From the NCBI RefSeq assembly GCF_003072125.1, contig NZ_QCYH01000003.1, positions 69,501-133,500 of the forward strand: a stretch of 64,000 nucleotides of DNA, read 5' to 3'. A model generated the notes under the pieces. It saw only the letters and a list, made by a program, of their open reading frames with translations, did not search any database and was not told the origin of the DNA. Position 1 is the first letter of the stretch. Every line of letters starts with the position of its first letter. Shown here piece after piece: positions 25,933 through 34,583 of this stretch. The DNA is from Pelagivirga sediminicola (GTDB lineage: Bacteria; Pseudomonadota; Alphaproteobacteria; Rhodobacterales; Rhodobacteraceae). Both the position numbers and the translations under genes were made by a program.

Positions 25933-26943
25933 TCAGGCTTTCTGCGGCACGGCTTCGGCGTAGACATCCGTCCACAGCTCGGCTTCGTCCGGCTCGGGGC
26001 TGTCCTTGGCGAATTCGGCCGATGCGTTGACGATCTTCTTGATGTCCTTGTCGATGGCCTTCAGATCGTCCTCGGTCGCGTGCTTGCCGGTCAGCAGCAG
26101 GTCGCGCACATGCTCGATGCAATCCTTTTCGTCGCGCATCTTCTGCACTTCCTCGCGCGTGCGATACTTGGCCGGATCCGACATCGAATGGCCGCGATAG
26201 CGATATGTCTTGATCTCAAGGATATACGGGCCCTTGCCGGCGCGGCAATGCGCCACCGCCTTTTCGCCGGCCTCCTTGACGGCCAGCACGTCCATGCCAT
26301 CCACCGCCTCGCCGGGGATGCCGAACGCCTCGCCGCGCTTGTAAAGATCGGGGGTGGAGGTGGAGCGTTTCTGAGCCGTGCCCATCGCGTACTGGTTGTT
26401 CTCGATCACGAAGACCACCGGCAATTCCCAAAGGGCCGCCATGTTGAACGTCTCGTACACCTGCCCCTGGTTCGACGCGCCATCGCCGAAATAGGTGAAG
26501 GTCACGCGATCATTGCCGCGATACTTGTCGGAAAACGCCAGCCCCGCACCCAGGGGCACGTTGGCCCCCACGATGCCGTGCCCGCCGTAGAAATGCTTTT
26601 CCTTCGAAAACATGTGCATCGAGCCGCCCTTGCCGCGGCTATAGCCATCTTCGCGGCCGGTCAGCTCGGCCATGACGCCGTTCGGGTCCATTCCGCAGGC
26701 CAGCATATGACCGTGATCGCGGTAGGTGGTGATGCGCTTGTCGCCCTCTTCGGCAACGGCCTCAAGCCCGACGACGACGGCCTCCTGCCCGATATAAAGG
26801 TGACAAAAACCGCCAATCAGGCCCATCCCGTATAGCTGCCCCGCCTTTTCCTCGAATCGCCGGATCAGCAGCATGTCGCGATAATACGCTTTCAGATCGT
26901 CCGCAGAAGCGTTTGATTTGCTTGATTTCTTTTTGGCAGCCAT
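25933..26943 (-). CDS. pdhA: Pyruvate dehydrogenase E1 alpha
   Basis: A 336-residue thiamine-diphosphate-dependent E1-alpha subunit, which decarboxylates pyruvate. The TPP motif runs from GDGASNQG to ENNQYAMGT. The substrate region GFCHLYIGQEAV and the phosphorylation-loop-like RYRGHSMSDPAKYR are conserved. ATG 26943 is preceded by AAGGGGG and begins with a Lys/Ser-rich leader (MAAKKKSSKSN); the longer frame start at 27003 runs through a palindrome and has no ribosome site. It is the first gene of the operon. Confidence 0.95.
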   Translation of the reverse strand: MAAKKKSSKSNASADDLKAYYRDMLLIRRFEEKAGQLYGMGLIGGFCHLYIGQEAVVVGLEAVAEEGDKRITTYRDHGHMLACGMDPNGVMAELTGREDGYSRGKGGSMHMFSKEKHFYGGHGIVGANVPLGAGLAFSDKYRGNDRVTFTYFGDGASNQGQVYETFNMAALWELPVVFVIENNQYAMGTAQKRSTSTPDLYKRGEAFGIPGEAVDGMDVLAVKEAGEKAVAHCRAGKGPYILEIKTYRYRGHSMSDPAKYRTREEVQKMRDEKDCIEHVRDLLLTGKHATEDDLKAIDKDIKKIVNASAEFAKDSPEPDEAELWTDVYAEAVPQKA

Positions 26944-26979
26944 TGGCGAGAGCCCCCTTGGTTGACCTGTTTTAACCCG

Positions 26980-26999
26980 ATAGTTTAACGCTAAACTAT
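26980..26999. promoter_or_regulatory. Perfect palindrome in the pdhA promoter region
   Basis: ATAGTTTA (26980-26987) and TAAACTAT (26992-26999) form a perfect 8-bp inverted repeat around ACGC, 37 bases upstream of the pdhA start. The AT-rich arms in a GC-rich genome and the TATAGT it contains, which could serve as a -10, suggest an operator overlapping the promoter. The regulator is unknown. Confidence 0.55.
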
Positions 27000-27060
27000 A
27001 CACGGCACAAACAGTTGACGGGATCGCGCGGCGATTTGCAACAGTCAGGTCGGGGGGGGA

Positions 27061-27360
27061 TCAGCGAATGACAATCTCGTCGTTGCGCAGCAGACCGATG
27101 ACCGAACGCGCCTGCTCGTCCAGCAGGTCGAGGTCAAGATAGGTGTCCGACAGCCGCCGCGTCAAGTTTTCCATCACCGCGATTTCCGCGTTCAGCTCAT
27201 CCAGCTGCGCCTGAAGCGTTTCCGCCTCTGCCTCGATCTCGGCCCGGCTGAACAAACCGAAATCACCCTGAACGGCGGCGAACGTGAAATAAGTGCCCAG
27301 CGCGAACGCGATGGCGAAATAAACGAACACGCCCAATGCGGGCTTTTTACGATGGTTCAC
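27061..27360 (-). CDS. ftsB: FtsB/DivIC-type septum formation initiator
   Basis: A 99-residue single-span protein. A short basic start (VNHRKKP) is followed by a membrane helix (about 9-30, GVFVYFAIAFALGTYFTFAA). A coiled coil (about 38-75, RAEIEAEAETLQAQLDELNAEIAVMENL) and the C-terminal YLDLDLLDEQARSVIGLLRNDE pattern typical of FtsB/DivIC follow. The product links FtsL and FtsQ in the divisome. It starts at GTG 27358-27360 with CGAGG upstream; the longer open frame to 27879 is a shadow of the convergent neighbour. Its place beside pdhA is common in alphaproteobacteria. Confidence 0.85.
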   Translation of the reverse strand: MNHRKKPALGVFVYFAIAFALGTYFTFAAVQGDFGLFSRAEIEAEAETLQAQLDELNAEIAVMENLTRRLSDTYLDLDLLDEQARSVIGLLRNDEIVIR

Positions 27361-27525
27361 TGCACTTGCCTCGTTGCCTTGGGCCTCTGCCGGGCCTTGC
27401 GGGCACACTGACACAGACAACCCGGCATTGGAATCCCCTTCTGGCATGGCGTGGCAAGTGAGCGCCGGGCGTTGCAATCTTGCGTCGGGACCGCGTAAAA
27501 TACAGCCGTAACAGGAGAGTTGCCG

Positions 27526-29139
27526 ATGTCCAGTTCCCGGCCCCATCACATGACGGACACCCATGAGGTCATGAACCAGCCCGCCCCGCGCGGCGATCTG
27601 GACCTGTGGGAGGGCGATCCGGCCCTGCGCGATCACGCGGGCGCCGCCGACGGCGCCCATCTGGGCCAATATGGCCGCAAGATCGGCCGACTGGCCATGC
27701 GCGAGGCGGCGATGGAGGCAAACCGCCACCCGCCGGAGGCGCAGCTGTTCGACACGGGCGGCAGGCGTCTGGACGAGGTGACGTATCACCCGACCTATCA
27801 CATGCTGATGCAGGCGGGGCTGGGCGCAGGCTATGCCGCGCTGCCGTGGGAGGGGGCGACAGGCGGCCATTCCACCCACGCCGCGATGGTCTACATGACC
27901 AGCCAGGTCGAGCCGGGGGTCTGCTGCCCCATGACCATGACCTACGCCGCCGTTCCGGCGCTGCGCGCATCCCGGCCGCTATTCGATGAATGGGTGCCGA
28001 AACTGACCGCGCGCCTTTACGATCCCGCCGTGGCGCCGCTGGCGCGCAAGGCGGCGGCGACGCTGGGCATGGCCTTGACCGAAAAGCAGGGCGGCTCGGA
28101 TCTTGGCGGCACCACGACAACCGCGGTGCGCGACGGCGACGCCTATCGCCTGCGCGGGCATAAATGGTTCTGCTCGGCGCCGATGTCGGACGGGTTCGTC
28201 ACGCTGGCGCAGGCCCCCGGCGGGCTGACCGCGTTCCTCGTGCCGCGCTGGCCGGAAGGGACGCGCAACAACATCCATATCCTGCGGCTCAAGAACAAGC
28301 TGGGCAACCGCTCGAACGCGCTGGCGGAGATCGAATATGCCGATGCGCTGGCGTATCCGCTGGGCGACGAAGGCGACGGCATCCGCCGCGTGATCAAGAT
28401 GATCCACCACACAAGGCTGGACACCGCGCTGGCGCCCGCCGGGCTGATGCGCGCGGCCCTTGGCGCGGCGCATCACTGGTGCGCCCATCGCAGCGTGGCG
28501 GGCGCGCAGCTGATCGACCAGCCGCTGATGCGCTCGGTTCTGGCGGACCTTGCGCTTGACTGGGAGGGCGCGCTGGCGCTCGGCATGGCGGTGGCACGGG
28601 CCTTTGACGGCAGCGGCGAGCGCGACCGCGCCTTTGCCCGGCTGGGTGTGGCACTGGCCAAGTTTCTGGGCAACCGGCTGTGCCCCACCGTCGTGGGCGA
28701 GGCGATGGAGTGCCTTGGCGGCATGGGCTATATCGAGGATACCGGCCTGCCGCTGCTTTACCGCGAGGCGCCGCTGAATTCGATCTGGGAAGGGTCGGGC
28801 AATGTCATCTGCCTCGACATCCTGCGCACCTTGCGCAGCGTGCCTGCGGCGGGCGAGGTTCTGAGCGATATGCTGGCCCAGGTCACGGGCGAGTATCGCC
28901 GCTATGACGCCGCGCTGCGGGCGCATATGGGCCGCTTTCCCCGCCTGCCCGAGGAAGGTCAGGCGCGCTGGTATGCCAGCAGCCTTGCCACGCTTCTGAC
29001 CGCGTCGGTCCTGATCCGGGGCGCGCCGCCGGCCATCGCCGAGGCCTATATCGCCACCCGCCTTGCGGGCGAGCGTGGCAGCGTGCCGGGCGCCATCGCG
29101 GGCGTCGATACCGCCGCGATCCTGGCGCGGCTGGGCTGA
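27526..29139 (+). CDS. AidB-like acyl-CoA dehydrogenase
   Basis: A 537-residue flavoprotein resembling AidB, the acyl-CoA dehydrogenase relative of the adaptive response to alkylation. Characteristic segments are THAAMVYMTSQVEPGVCCPMTMTYAA, GMALTEKQGGSDLGGTTTTA, KWFCSAPMSDGF and ECLGGMGYIEDTGLPLLYREAPLNSIWEGSGNV. AidB-type proteins bind DNA, but many paralogues are simply uncharacterised dehydrogenases. ATG 27526 follows CAGGAGAG at 27512-27519. No ada or alkylation-repair gene is nearby, so the physiological role is open. Confidence 0.85.
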   Translation: MSSSRPHHMTDTHEVMNQPAPRGDLDLWEGDPALRDHAGAADGAHLGQYGRKIGRLAMREAAMEANRHPPEAQLFDTGGRRLDEVTYHPTYHMLMQAGLGAGYAALPWEGATGGHSTHAAMVYMTSQVEPGVCCPMTMTYAAVPALRASRPLFDEWVPKLTARLYDPAVAPLARKAAATLGMALTEKQGGSDLGGTTTTAVRDGDAYRLRGHKWFCSAPMSDGFVTLAQAPGGLTAFLVPRWPEGTRNNIHILRLKNKLGNRSNALAEIEYADALAYPLGDEGDGIRRVIKMIHHTRLDTALAPAGLMRAALGAAHHWCAHRSVAGAQLIDQPLMRSVLADLALDWEGALALGMAVARAFDGSGERDRAFARLGVALAKFLGNRLCPTVVGEAMECLGGMGYIEDTGLPLLYREAPLNSIWEGSGNVICLDILRTLRSVPAAGEVLSDMLAQVTGEYRRYDAALRAHMGRFPRLPEEGQARWYASSLATLLTASVLIRGAPPAIAEAYIATRLAGERGSVPGAIAGVDTAAILARLG

Positions 29140-29156
29140 CGGCCCCGGCCCGCGGC

Positions 29157-30053
29157 TTATCCGGCGACGGACGCCGCGTGGATGCTGTCGATCGTGGCGC
29201 CGATGGCTGCATTGAACTCGGCATCCGTCTGATCCGCCGACAGCCCCTCGGTCAGCGCGCGGCTGAAGCTGGCCACGATGCCGGTATTCTGTGCAAGGCG
29301 GCGGTTGGCCTCCTCGCGGGAATATCCGCCGGACAGGGCGACGACGCGCATCACCGCAGGATGATCGACCAGCGCCTTGTAATGGTTCGCCGTCTCCGGC
29401 AGCGTCAGCTTCAGCATCACCTCGGTGCCCTCCGGCAGTGCGGCCAGATGGCGGCGCAGCGCCTCCAGAAGCAGCGCTTCGGCCTCGGCCTTGTCGTCGA
29501 TCGAGATGGTCACTTCCGGCTCGATGATGGGGATCAGACCGTGCGACAGGATCTGCTTGCCGATCTCGAACTGCTGCGCGACCACGGCCTCGATCCCGCT
29601 GGCCGATGCCGCGTCGATGACCGAGCGCATCTTGGTGCCGAAAATGCCCGCCTTTGCCGCCCGCGCGCACAGCGCGTCCAGATCCGGCATCGGCTTCATC
29701 AGGCGCACGCCGTCCGCCTCGTCCTTCAGACCCTTGTCGACCTTCAGGAACGGCACGACGCCGCGCTCTTCCCACAGATAGCTCGCCGATGGCTTGCCGC
29801 CGATATCGCGATCCATCGTCATCTCGAACAGGATCGCGCCCAGCACCTTGTCGCCGTTGAAATCCGGTGCCTGCGCGATGCGCGACCGCATGGCGTGGAT
29901 CATGTCGAACATCTCGGCCTCGCCCGAATAGGCGCTTTCGGGCACGCCGTAGAGCGCCAGCGCCTTGGGGGTCGAGCCGCCCGACTGGTCCAATGCGGCG
30001 ACAAAACCGTTCCCGGCGCGAATTTTCTCTGCTTGGGCTGCGTTGGGCATCAT
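29157..30053 (-). CDS. Fructose-bisphosphate aldolase, class I
   Basis: A 298-residue class I (Schiff-base) aldolase of glycolysis/gluconeogenesis. It has AALDQSGGSTPKAL, GAILFEMTMDRDIGG, VPFLKVDKGL, IPIIEPEV and the active-site lysine segment VMLKLTLPE, followed by ALSGGYSREEAN. It is the short bacterial form. It converges with the AidB-like gene and lies 78 bases downstream of pgk on the same strand, so the two glycolytic genes may share a transcript. Confidence 0.92.
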   Translation of the reverse strand: MMPNAAQAEKIRAGNGFVAALDQSGGSTPKALALYGVPESAYSGEAEMFDMIHAMRSRIAQAPDFNGDKVLGAILFEMTMDRDIGGKPSASYLWEERGVVPFLKVDKGLKDEADGVRLMKPMPDLDALCARAAKAGIFGTKMRSVIDAASASGIEAVVAQQFEIGKQILSHGLIPIIEPEVTISIDDKAEAEALLLEALRRHLAALPEGTEVMLKLTLPETANHYKALVDHPAVMRVVALSGGYSREEANRRLAQNTGIVASFSRALTEGLSADQTDAEFNAAIGATIDSIHAASVAG

Positions 30054-30131
30054 CTGGCTCCGCTCGATACAAATTTCACTCTGCTGCGCTGCTTCTATGA
30101 CAGCGCAGGTAGGCTTGCAATTATGGTCGCG

Positions 30132-31325
30132 CTAACGCGCCCCGCCCTTGAGCGCCGCGACGCCGGGCAGGTCCTTGCCCTCCATCCATTCCAGAAACGC
30201 GCCGCCGGCGGTCGAGATATAGGTGAAATCCTCGGCCGCCCCGGCCCTGTTCAGCGCGGCAACGGTATCGCCGCCGCCGGCCACCGAAATAAGCTGGCCC
30301 GCCCGCGTGCGCTCGGCCGCATGGCGGGCGGCGGCGTTGGTGGCGGCATCGAACGGCGCGATCTCGAACGCGCCAAGCGGGCCGTTCCAGATCAGCGTTC
30401 TGGCGGCATCCAGCGCCTCGACAATCCGTTTCACGCTTTGCGGGCCGGCATCGAGGATCATCGCGTCATCGGGGCACAGATGGACCGCCAGCGTCTCGTG
30501 CGAGGCATCTTCGGCGAATTCGCGCGCAACCACGATGTCGGCGGGCAGGATGATGTCGCACCCCTTGTCGGCGGCCTTGGCCATGATCTCGCGCGCGGTT
30601 TTCGCCATGTCACGCTCGCGCAGCGATTTGCCCACATGCAGGCCCTGCGCCGCAAGGAAGGTGTTGGCCATGCCGCCGCCGATGATCAGGCTGTCCACCT
30701 GCTCCACCAGGTTGCTCAGCAGATCCAGCTTGGTCGATACCTTGGCGCCGCCGACAACCGCGACGACGGGCCGCTTCGGCGTGCCCAGCGCGGCCTCCAG
30801 CGCCTGCAACTCGGCCTGCATCAGGCGCCCGGCGCAAGAGGGCAGCAGATGCGCGATGGCCGCCGTGCTGGCATGGGCGCGGTGCGCGGCGGAAAAGGCA
30901 TCGTTGCAATAGATATCGCCCAGCGCGGCAAGGCGGGCGGCAAACTCTTCGTCATTCGCCTCCTCGCCGGGATAGAAGCGAATATTCTCCAGCAGCAGCA
31001 CATCGGCGGCCTCGGCCTCGGCCGTCAGGTTCTCGGCGCCGTCCAGCGTTTCGATCAGGCGGACCGAGCGGCCCAGCGCGCCCTGCAGCGCGGGCAGGAT
31101 CGCGCGCAGCGACAGGTCCAGCACCACCTTGCCCTTGGGGCGGCCGAAATGGGCGATCAGGATCGGCTTGCCGCCCTTGGCCAGAATGTCCAGAACGGTG
31201 GGCACGATCCGCTCGATCCGGGTGGCGTCGGTGACGCGTCCGGCCTCGACCGGCACGTTGATATCCACGCGCGTCAGCACCCGTTTGCCGCGCAGGTTCA
31301 TATCGTCGAGGGTTTTCCAGCTCAT
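30132..31325 (-). CDS. pgk: Phosphoglycerate kinase
   Basis: A 397-residue phosphoglycerate kinase, transferring phosphate between 1,3-bisphosphoglycerate and ADP. The family pattern is complete: [80 protein letters not shown] and [15 protein letters not shown] 31325 follows AGGATAGG; the in-frame start at 31379 has no support. The aldolase gene follows downstream. Confidence 0.96.
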   Translation of the reverse strand: MSWKTLDDMNLRGKRVLTRVDINVPVEAGRVTDATRIERIVPTVLDILAKGGKPILIAHFGRPKGKVVLDLSLRAILPALQGALGRSVRLIETLDGAENLTAEAEAADVLLLENIRFYPGEEANDEEFAARLAALGDIYCNDAFSAAHRAHASTAAIAHLLPSCAGRLMQAELQALEAALGTPKRPVVAVVGGAKVSTKLDLLSNLVEQVDSLIIGGGMANTFLAAQGLHVGKSLRERDMAKTAREIMAKAADKGCDIILPADIVVAREFAEDASHETLAVHLCPDDAMILDAGPQSVKRIVEALDAARTLIWNGPLGAFEIAPFDAATNAAARHAAERTRAGQLISVAGGGDTVAALNRAGAAEDFTYISTAGGAFLEWMEGKDLPGVAALKGGAR

Positions 31326-31456
31326 GCGCCTATCCTTGCCTTGGCTTTGCCGCGCTTGTCTTGGCGATTGCGCGCGCATGCGTCAAGGTCGGGCGCTTGG
31401 CAATCGGCCCGCCAGCGCCTAGATATCGGGGCAATGCCCATCAACAGGAGGCCCAC

Positions 31457-31963
31457 ATGGCCGAGATCAAAGACCCCGAAAACACCATCCTGATCGAGCT
31501 GAAGGACGGCACCGTCGCGATCGAGCTTCTGCCCGACGTCGCCCCCGGCCATTCCGAGCGCATGAAGGAACTGGCGCGCAGCGGCGCCTATGACAACGTG
31601 GCCTTTCACCGGGTGATCGACGGCTTCATGGCACAGACCGGCGACGTGGCCAACGCCAACATGGAAAAGGACTATAACCCCCGCGCCGCAGGCACCGGCG
31701 GCAGCGACCTGCCCAACCTCAAGGCCGAGTTTTCCAAGATTCCGCATGACCGCGGCACACTTGGCGCGGCGCGCAGCGCCAGCCCCGATAGCGCCAACAG
31801 CCAGTTCTTCATCAACTTCAAGGACAACCATTTCCTGAACGGCCAGTATACCGTCTATGGCCGCGTCATTCAGGGGATGGAGCATGTGGACAACATCGCC
31901 AAGGGCGAGCCGCCCGCGAACCCCGACCGCATGATCAGCGTCAAGGTGGCCTCCGATGCGTAA
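31457..31963 (+). CDS. ppiB: Cytoplasmic cyclophilin-type peptidyl-prolyl isomerase
   Basis: A 168-residue cyclophilin without a signal peptide. The catalytic arginine and surrounding motif are in VAFHRVIDGFMAQTGD, and the substrate-pocket sequence is SANSQFFINFKDNHFLNGQYTVYGRV. AACAGGAGG precedes ATG 31457. Its end overlaps the start of a second cyclophilin gene by 8 bases, so the two are co-expressed. Confidence 0.93.
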   Translation: MAEIKDPENTILIELKDGTVAIELLPDVAPGHSERMKELARSGAYDNVAFHRVIDGFMAQTGDVANANMEKDYNPRAAGTGGSDLPNLKAEFSKIPHDRGTLGAARSASPDSANSQFFINFKDNHFLNGQYTVYGRVIQGMEHVDNIAKGEPPANPDRMISVKVASDA

Positions 31964-32507
31964 CATTCTGGCAGCAACCCTGATCCTCGCCGCCGCCCCC
32001 GCGCTGGCGACCGAGCTGAAAATCGACGTCGCGGGCGAGGCCAACGGCACCATCACCATCGATCTGTTCGAGGATGTCGCGCCCGCCCATGTCGAGCGCA
32101 TCACGACACTGGCGCGGCAGGGCGCCTATGACGGCGTCGTCTTTCACCGCGTGATCGACGGCTTCATGGCGCAGACCGGCGATATCGAATTCGGCAAGCT
32201 GGAGGGCGGCGACATGAGCCGCGCCGGCATGGGCGGCTCGGACATGCCCGATCTGCCAGCCGAATTCTCGGACCGCCCGTTCGAGGCCGGCACCGTTGGC
32301 ATGGCGCGCAGCAACGATCCCGATAGCGCCAACAGCCAGTTCTTCATCAACTTTGCCCCCGCCGGTCATCTGAACGGCCAATACACCGTGGTCGGCCAGG
32401 TGACGGACGGCATGGACGTGCTGAACGCGATCAAGCGCGGCTCGGGCGGAAATGGCGCCGTCGTCGGGCAGCCCGATGTGATGACCACCGTCACGGTCGC
32501 CGAGTAG
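31956..32507 (+). CDS. Exported cyclophilin-type peptidyl-prolyl isomerase
   Basis: A 183-residue cyclophilin with an N-terminal signal peptide (MRNILAATLILAAAPALA, cleaved before TE), so it probably works in the periplasm. The core VVFHRVIDGFMAQTGDIEFGK and SANSQFFINFAPAGHLNGQYTVVGQV closely parallels the upstream gene, indicating tandem duplication followed by relocalisation. It overlaps the upstream gene by 8 bases. Confidence 0.92.
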   Translation: MRNILAATLILAAAPALATELKIDVAGEANGTITIDLFEDVAPAHVERITTLARQGAYDGVVFHRVIDGFMAQTGDIEFGKLEGGDMSRAGMGGSDMPDLPAEFSDRPFEAGTVGMARSNDPDSANSQFFINFAPAGHLNGQYTVVGQVTDGMDVLNAIKRGSGGNGAVVGQPDVMTTVTVAE

Positions 32508-32509
32508 GC

Positions 32510-33313
32510 TTGGCGCCGCGCGAACATGCCACGGGCCATGAGCCTCTGAACACGCTCAAGCCCGTGGCAACGGACATCTGGCTGATCGACGGGCCTGCCG
32601 TGTCCTTTTACGGCATGCCCTATCCCACGCGCTGCACGGTCATCCGGCTGGCGAACGGCGATCTCTGGGTCCACTCCCCGACACTGCTGACGGATACGCT
32701 GCGCGACGAGCTGGGCGCGCTGGGCCCGGTCGCGCATCTGGTTGCGCCGAACTGGCTGCACTACGTCAATATCTCCGACTGGCAGCGCGCCTATCCCGGC
32801 GCGATGGCGCATGCCGCCCCCGGCGTGGCAGAGCGCGCCGCGCGGCAGGGCCTGCCCTTGCAGTTCGATGCGCAGATCGACCAGACGCCGCCGCGCGCGT
32901 GGGACGGCCAGATCGACCAGATGATCGCGCGGGGCAGCAGGAAACACCGCGAGGCGGTGTTTCATCACCGCAAATCGTCCACGCTGATCCTGACCGACCT
33001 CATCGAGAATTTCGAGACACGGCACCTGCCGGTCTGGATGCGTTCCCTGGTATGGCTGGCCGGAATAGACTCGAGCGACGGCAAGATGCCGCCGGACATG
33101 CGCATGACCTTTCGCAAGACGCCGCTGGCCGAATCGATCGAGGCAATGATCGCATGGCAGCCACAGCGCCTGATCCTCGCCCATGGCCGCTGGTACGGGC
33201 GCGATGCGGTCGGCGAGCTGCGCCGCGCCTTCCGCAGGGTCCTGCGCGATCGCGAATGGACCGCCGCCATGGCGCAGATCGAGGCGGGTCGCAAAAAGCC
33301 CCCCGCAGACTGA
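32510..33313 (+). CDS. DUF4336 domain protein
   Basis: A 267-residue protein of the DUF4336 family, a degenerate metallo-beta-lactamase-like fold of unknown activity. It shows GPAVSFYGMPYPTRCTVIRLANGDLWVHSPT near the start, then VAHLVAPNWLHYVNISDWQRAYP and FHHRKSSTLILTDLIENF. It starts at TTG 32510, two bases after the cyclophilin stop; no in-frame ATG lies close. The tight spacing suggests the same transcript, but the reason for the linkage is unknown. Confidence 0.72.
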   Translation: MAPREHATGHEPLNTLKPVATDIWLIDGPAVSFYGMPYPTRCTVIRLANGDLWVHSPTLLTDTLRDELGALGPVAHLVAPNWLHYVNISDWQRAYPGAMAHAAPGVAERAARQGLPLQFDAQIDQTPPRAWDGQIDQMIARGSRKHREAVFHHRKSSTLILTDLIENFETRHLPVWMRSLVWLAGIDSSDGKMPPDMRMTFRKTPLAESIEAMIAWQPQRLILAHGRWYGRDAVGELRRAFRRVLRDREWTAAMAQIEAGRKKPPAD

Positions 33314-33440
33314 TTGCGGCAACCGGGAACGGCCCCGCCCATTTCGGGCCTTGCCCGATGCGCCTGATTGGCCGACGATGCGGCATCATTCCGGGCATCT
33401 TCTGGCGCAGACACGCCAGACAGTAGGAAAGGGCAAACCC

Positions 33441-34583
33441 ATGTTCGACAGCACCCATATCAGCGAGGCGGTGGCGTGGCGTCATGACCTGCACCGCCAC
33501 CCCGAGATCGCCTATTGCGAGACGCGCACATCCGATATGATCGCGCGGCTTCTGGACGGCTGGGGCTGGCAGGTGACGCGCGGGTTGGCCACGACCGGCG
33601 TGGTTGCGACGATGGGGGATGGCGGCGGCCCACGCATCGGCATGCGCGCCGATATCGACGCGCTGCCGATCACCGAGGTGACGGGGCTGGACCATGCCTC
33701 GACCACGCCCGGCATGATGCATGCCTGCGGGCATGACGGGCACACCGCCATGCTGCTGCTGGCCGCGCGCCAGATCGCGGTCGAGGGCGTGACGGGCAGC
33801 ACCGTTCAGCTGATCTTCCAGCCCGCCGAGGAGGCAGAGGCCGGCGCGCGCGTGATGATCGAGGACGGCCTCTTCGATCGGTTCCCGTGCGATTCGGTCT
33901 ATGGCATCCACAACTGGCCGGCGCTGGCGCCCGGGCGCATGGTGGCGCGCGATGCCGAGATGATGGCGGCCTTTGCCGTCTTCGACATCACCATCACCGG
34001 AAAGGGCGGTCACGGCGCCATGCCCGAGCAAAGCGATGGCGTGGTCGCCGCCGCCGCGCGCATCGCCGCCGCCGCGCAGGAAATCCCCGCGCGCGATCTA
34101 TCGCCGCTGACGCCCGGCGTCATGTCGATCACGCAGATCCATTCCGGCTCGGCCTACAATATCTGTCCGGACAGTGCCGCGCTGGCCGGCACGGCGCGCT
34201 GGTTCGATGCAGATGCCGGCGATACGCTGGAGCGGCGACTGGGCGAGGTCGCGCAGGGGATCGCCGCCGCGCATGGCTGCACCGCCATTCTGGACTACCA
34301 ACGCCGCTATCCCGCCACCATCAACACCGCGCCCGAGGCTGCCATCGTGCGCGAGATCGGCGATGCGATGGGGCTGGACACCTCCGACACGGACCCCAGC
34401 ATGGCATCCGAGGATTTCGCCTTCATGCTGCAAAAGGTGCCGGGCGCCTATCTGTGGCTGGGCGCGGGGCGCGCGGGCGCCAATCCGGGCCTTCACGCCG
34501 CCAGCTATGATTTCAATGACGAGGTGCTGCCGATCGGCGCGGAATTCTGGGTGCGTCTGGCGCGGCATGCCACGCGCGGCTGA
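33441..34583 (+). CDS. M20-family amidohydrolase (N-acyl-amino acid or hippurate hydrolase-like)
   Basis: A 380-residue M20D-type metallohydrolase that releases amino acids from N-acyl or conjugated forms. Metal and catalytic motifs are LHRHPEIAY, MMHACGHDGHTAML (two His and the bridging Asp), FQPAEEAEAGA, GIHNWPALAPG and ITGKGGHGAMPE. ATG 33441 is preceded by GGAAAGGG; the in-frame start at 33183 lies inside the previous gene. Its stop shares bases with the start of the LysR gene (TGATGG). A DUF3100 membrane gene lies downstream in the same locus. The natural conjugate is unknown. Confidence 0.88.
   Translation: MFDSTHISEAVAWRHDLHRHPEIAYCETRTSDMIARLLDGWGWQVTRGLATTGVVATMGDGGGPRIGMRADIDALPITEVTGLDHASTTPGMMHACGHDGHTAMLLLAARQIAVEGVTGSTVQLIFQPAEEAEAGARVMIEDGLFDRFPCDSVYGIHNWPALAPGRMVARDAEMMAAFAVFDITITGKGGHGAMPEQSDGVVAAAARIAAAAQEIPARDLSPLTPGVMSITQIHSGSAYNICPDSAALAGTARWFDADAGDTLERRLGEVAQGIAAAHGCTAILDYQRRYPATINTAPEAAIVREIGDAMGLDTSDTDPSMASEDFAFMLQKVPGAYLWLGAGRAGANPGLHAASYDFNDEVLPIGAEFWVRLARHATRG

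Noticed and set aside
23368..26835. 1155-codon plus-strand open frame across the pyruvate dehydrogenase genes
   Set aside because: The minus strand encodes unmistakable PdhA, PdhB and PdhC. The plus-strand frame is low-complexity Arg/Gly/His/Leu antisense coding.
27361..27879. N-terminal extension of the FtsB-like protein to 272 residues
   Set aside because: The extension overlaps the start of the divergent acyl-CoA dehydrogenase gene and lacks any domain. The GTG at 27360 gives a normal 99-residue FtsB-like protein.
27979..30072. 697-codon minus-strand frame spanning the AidB-like and aldolase genes
   Set aside because: It crosses two real genes in shifted frames and has no conserved motif; the class I aldolase is in a different minus frame.
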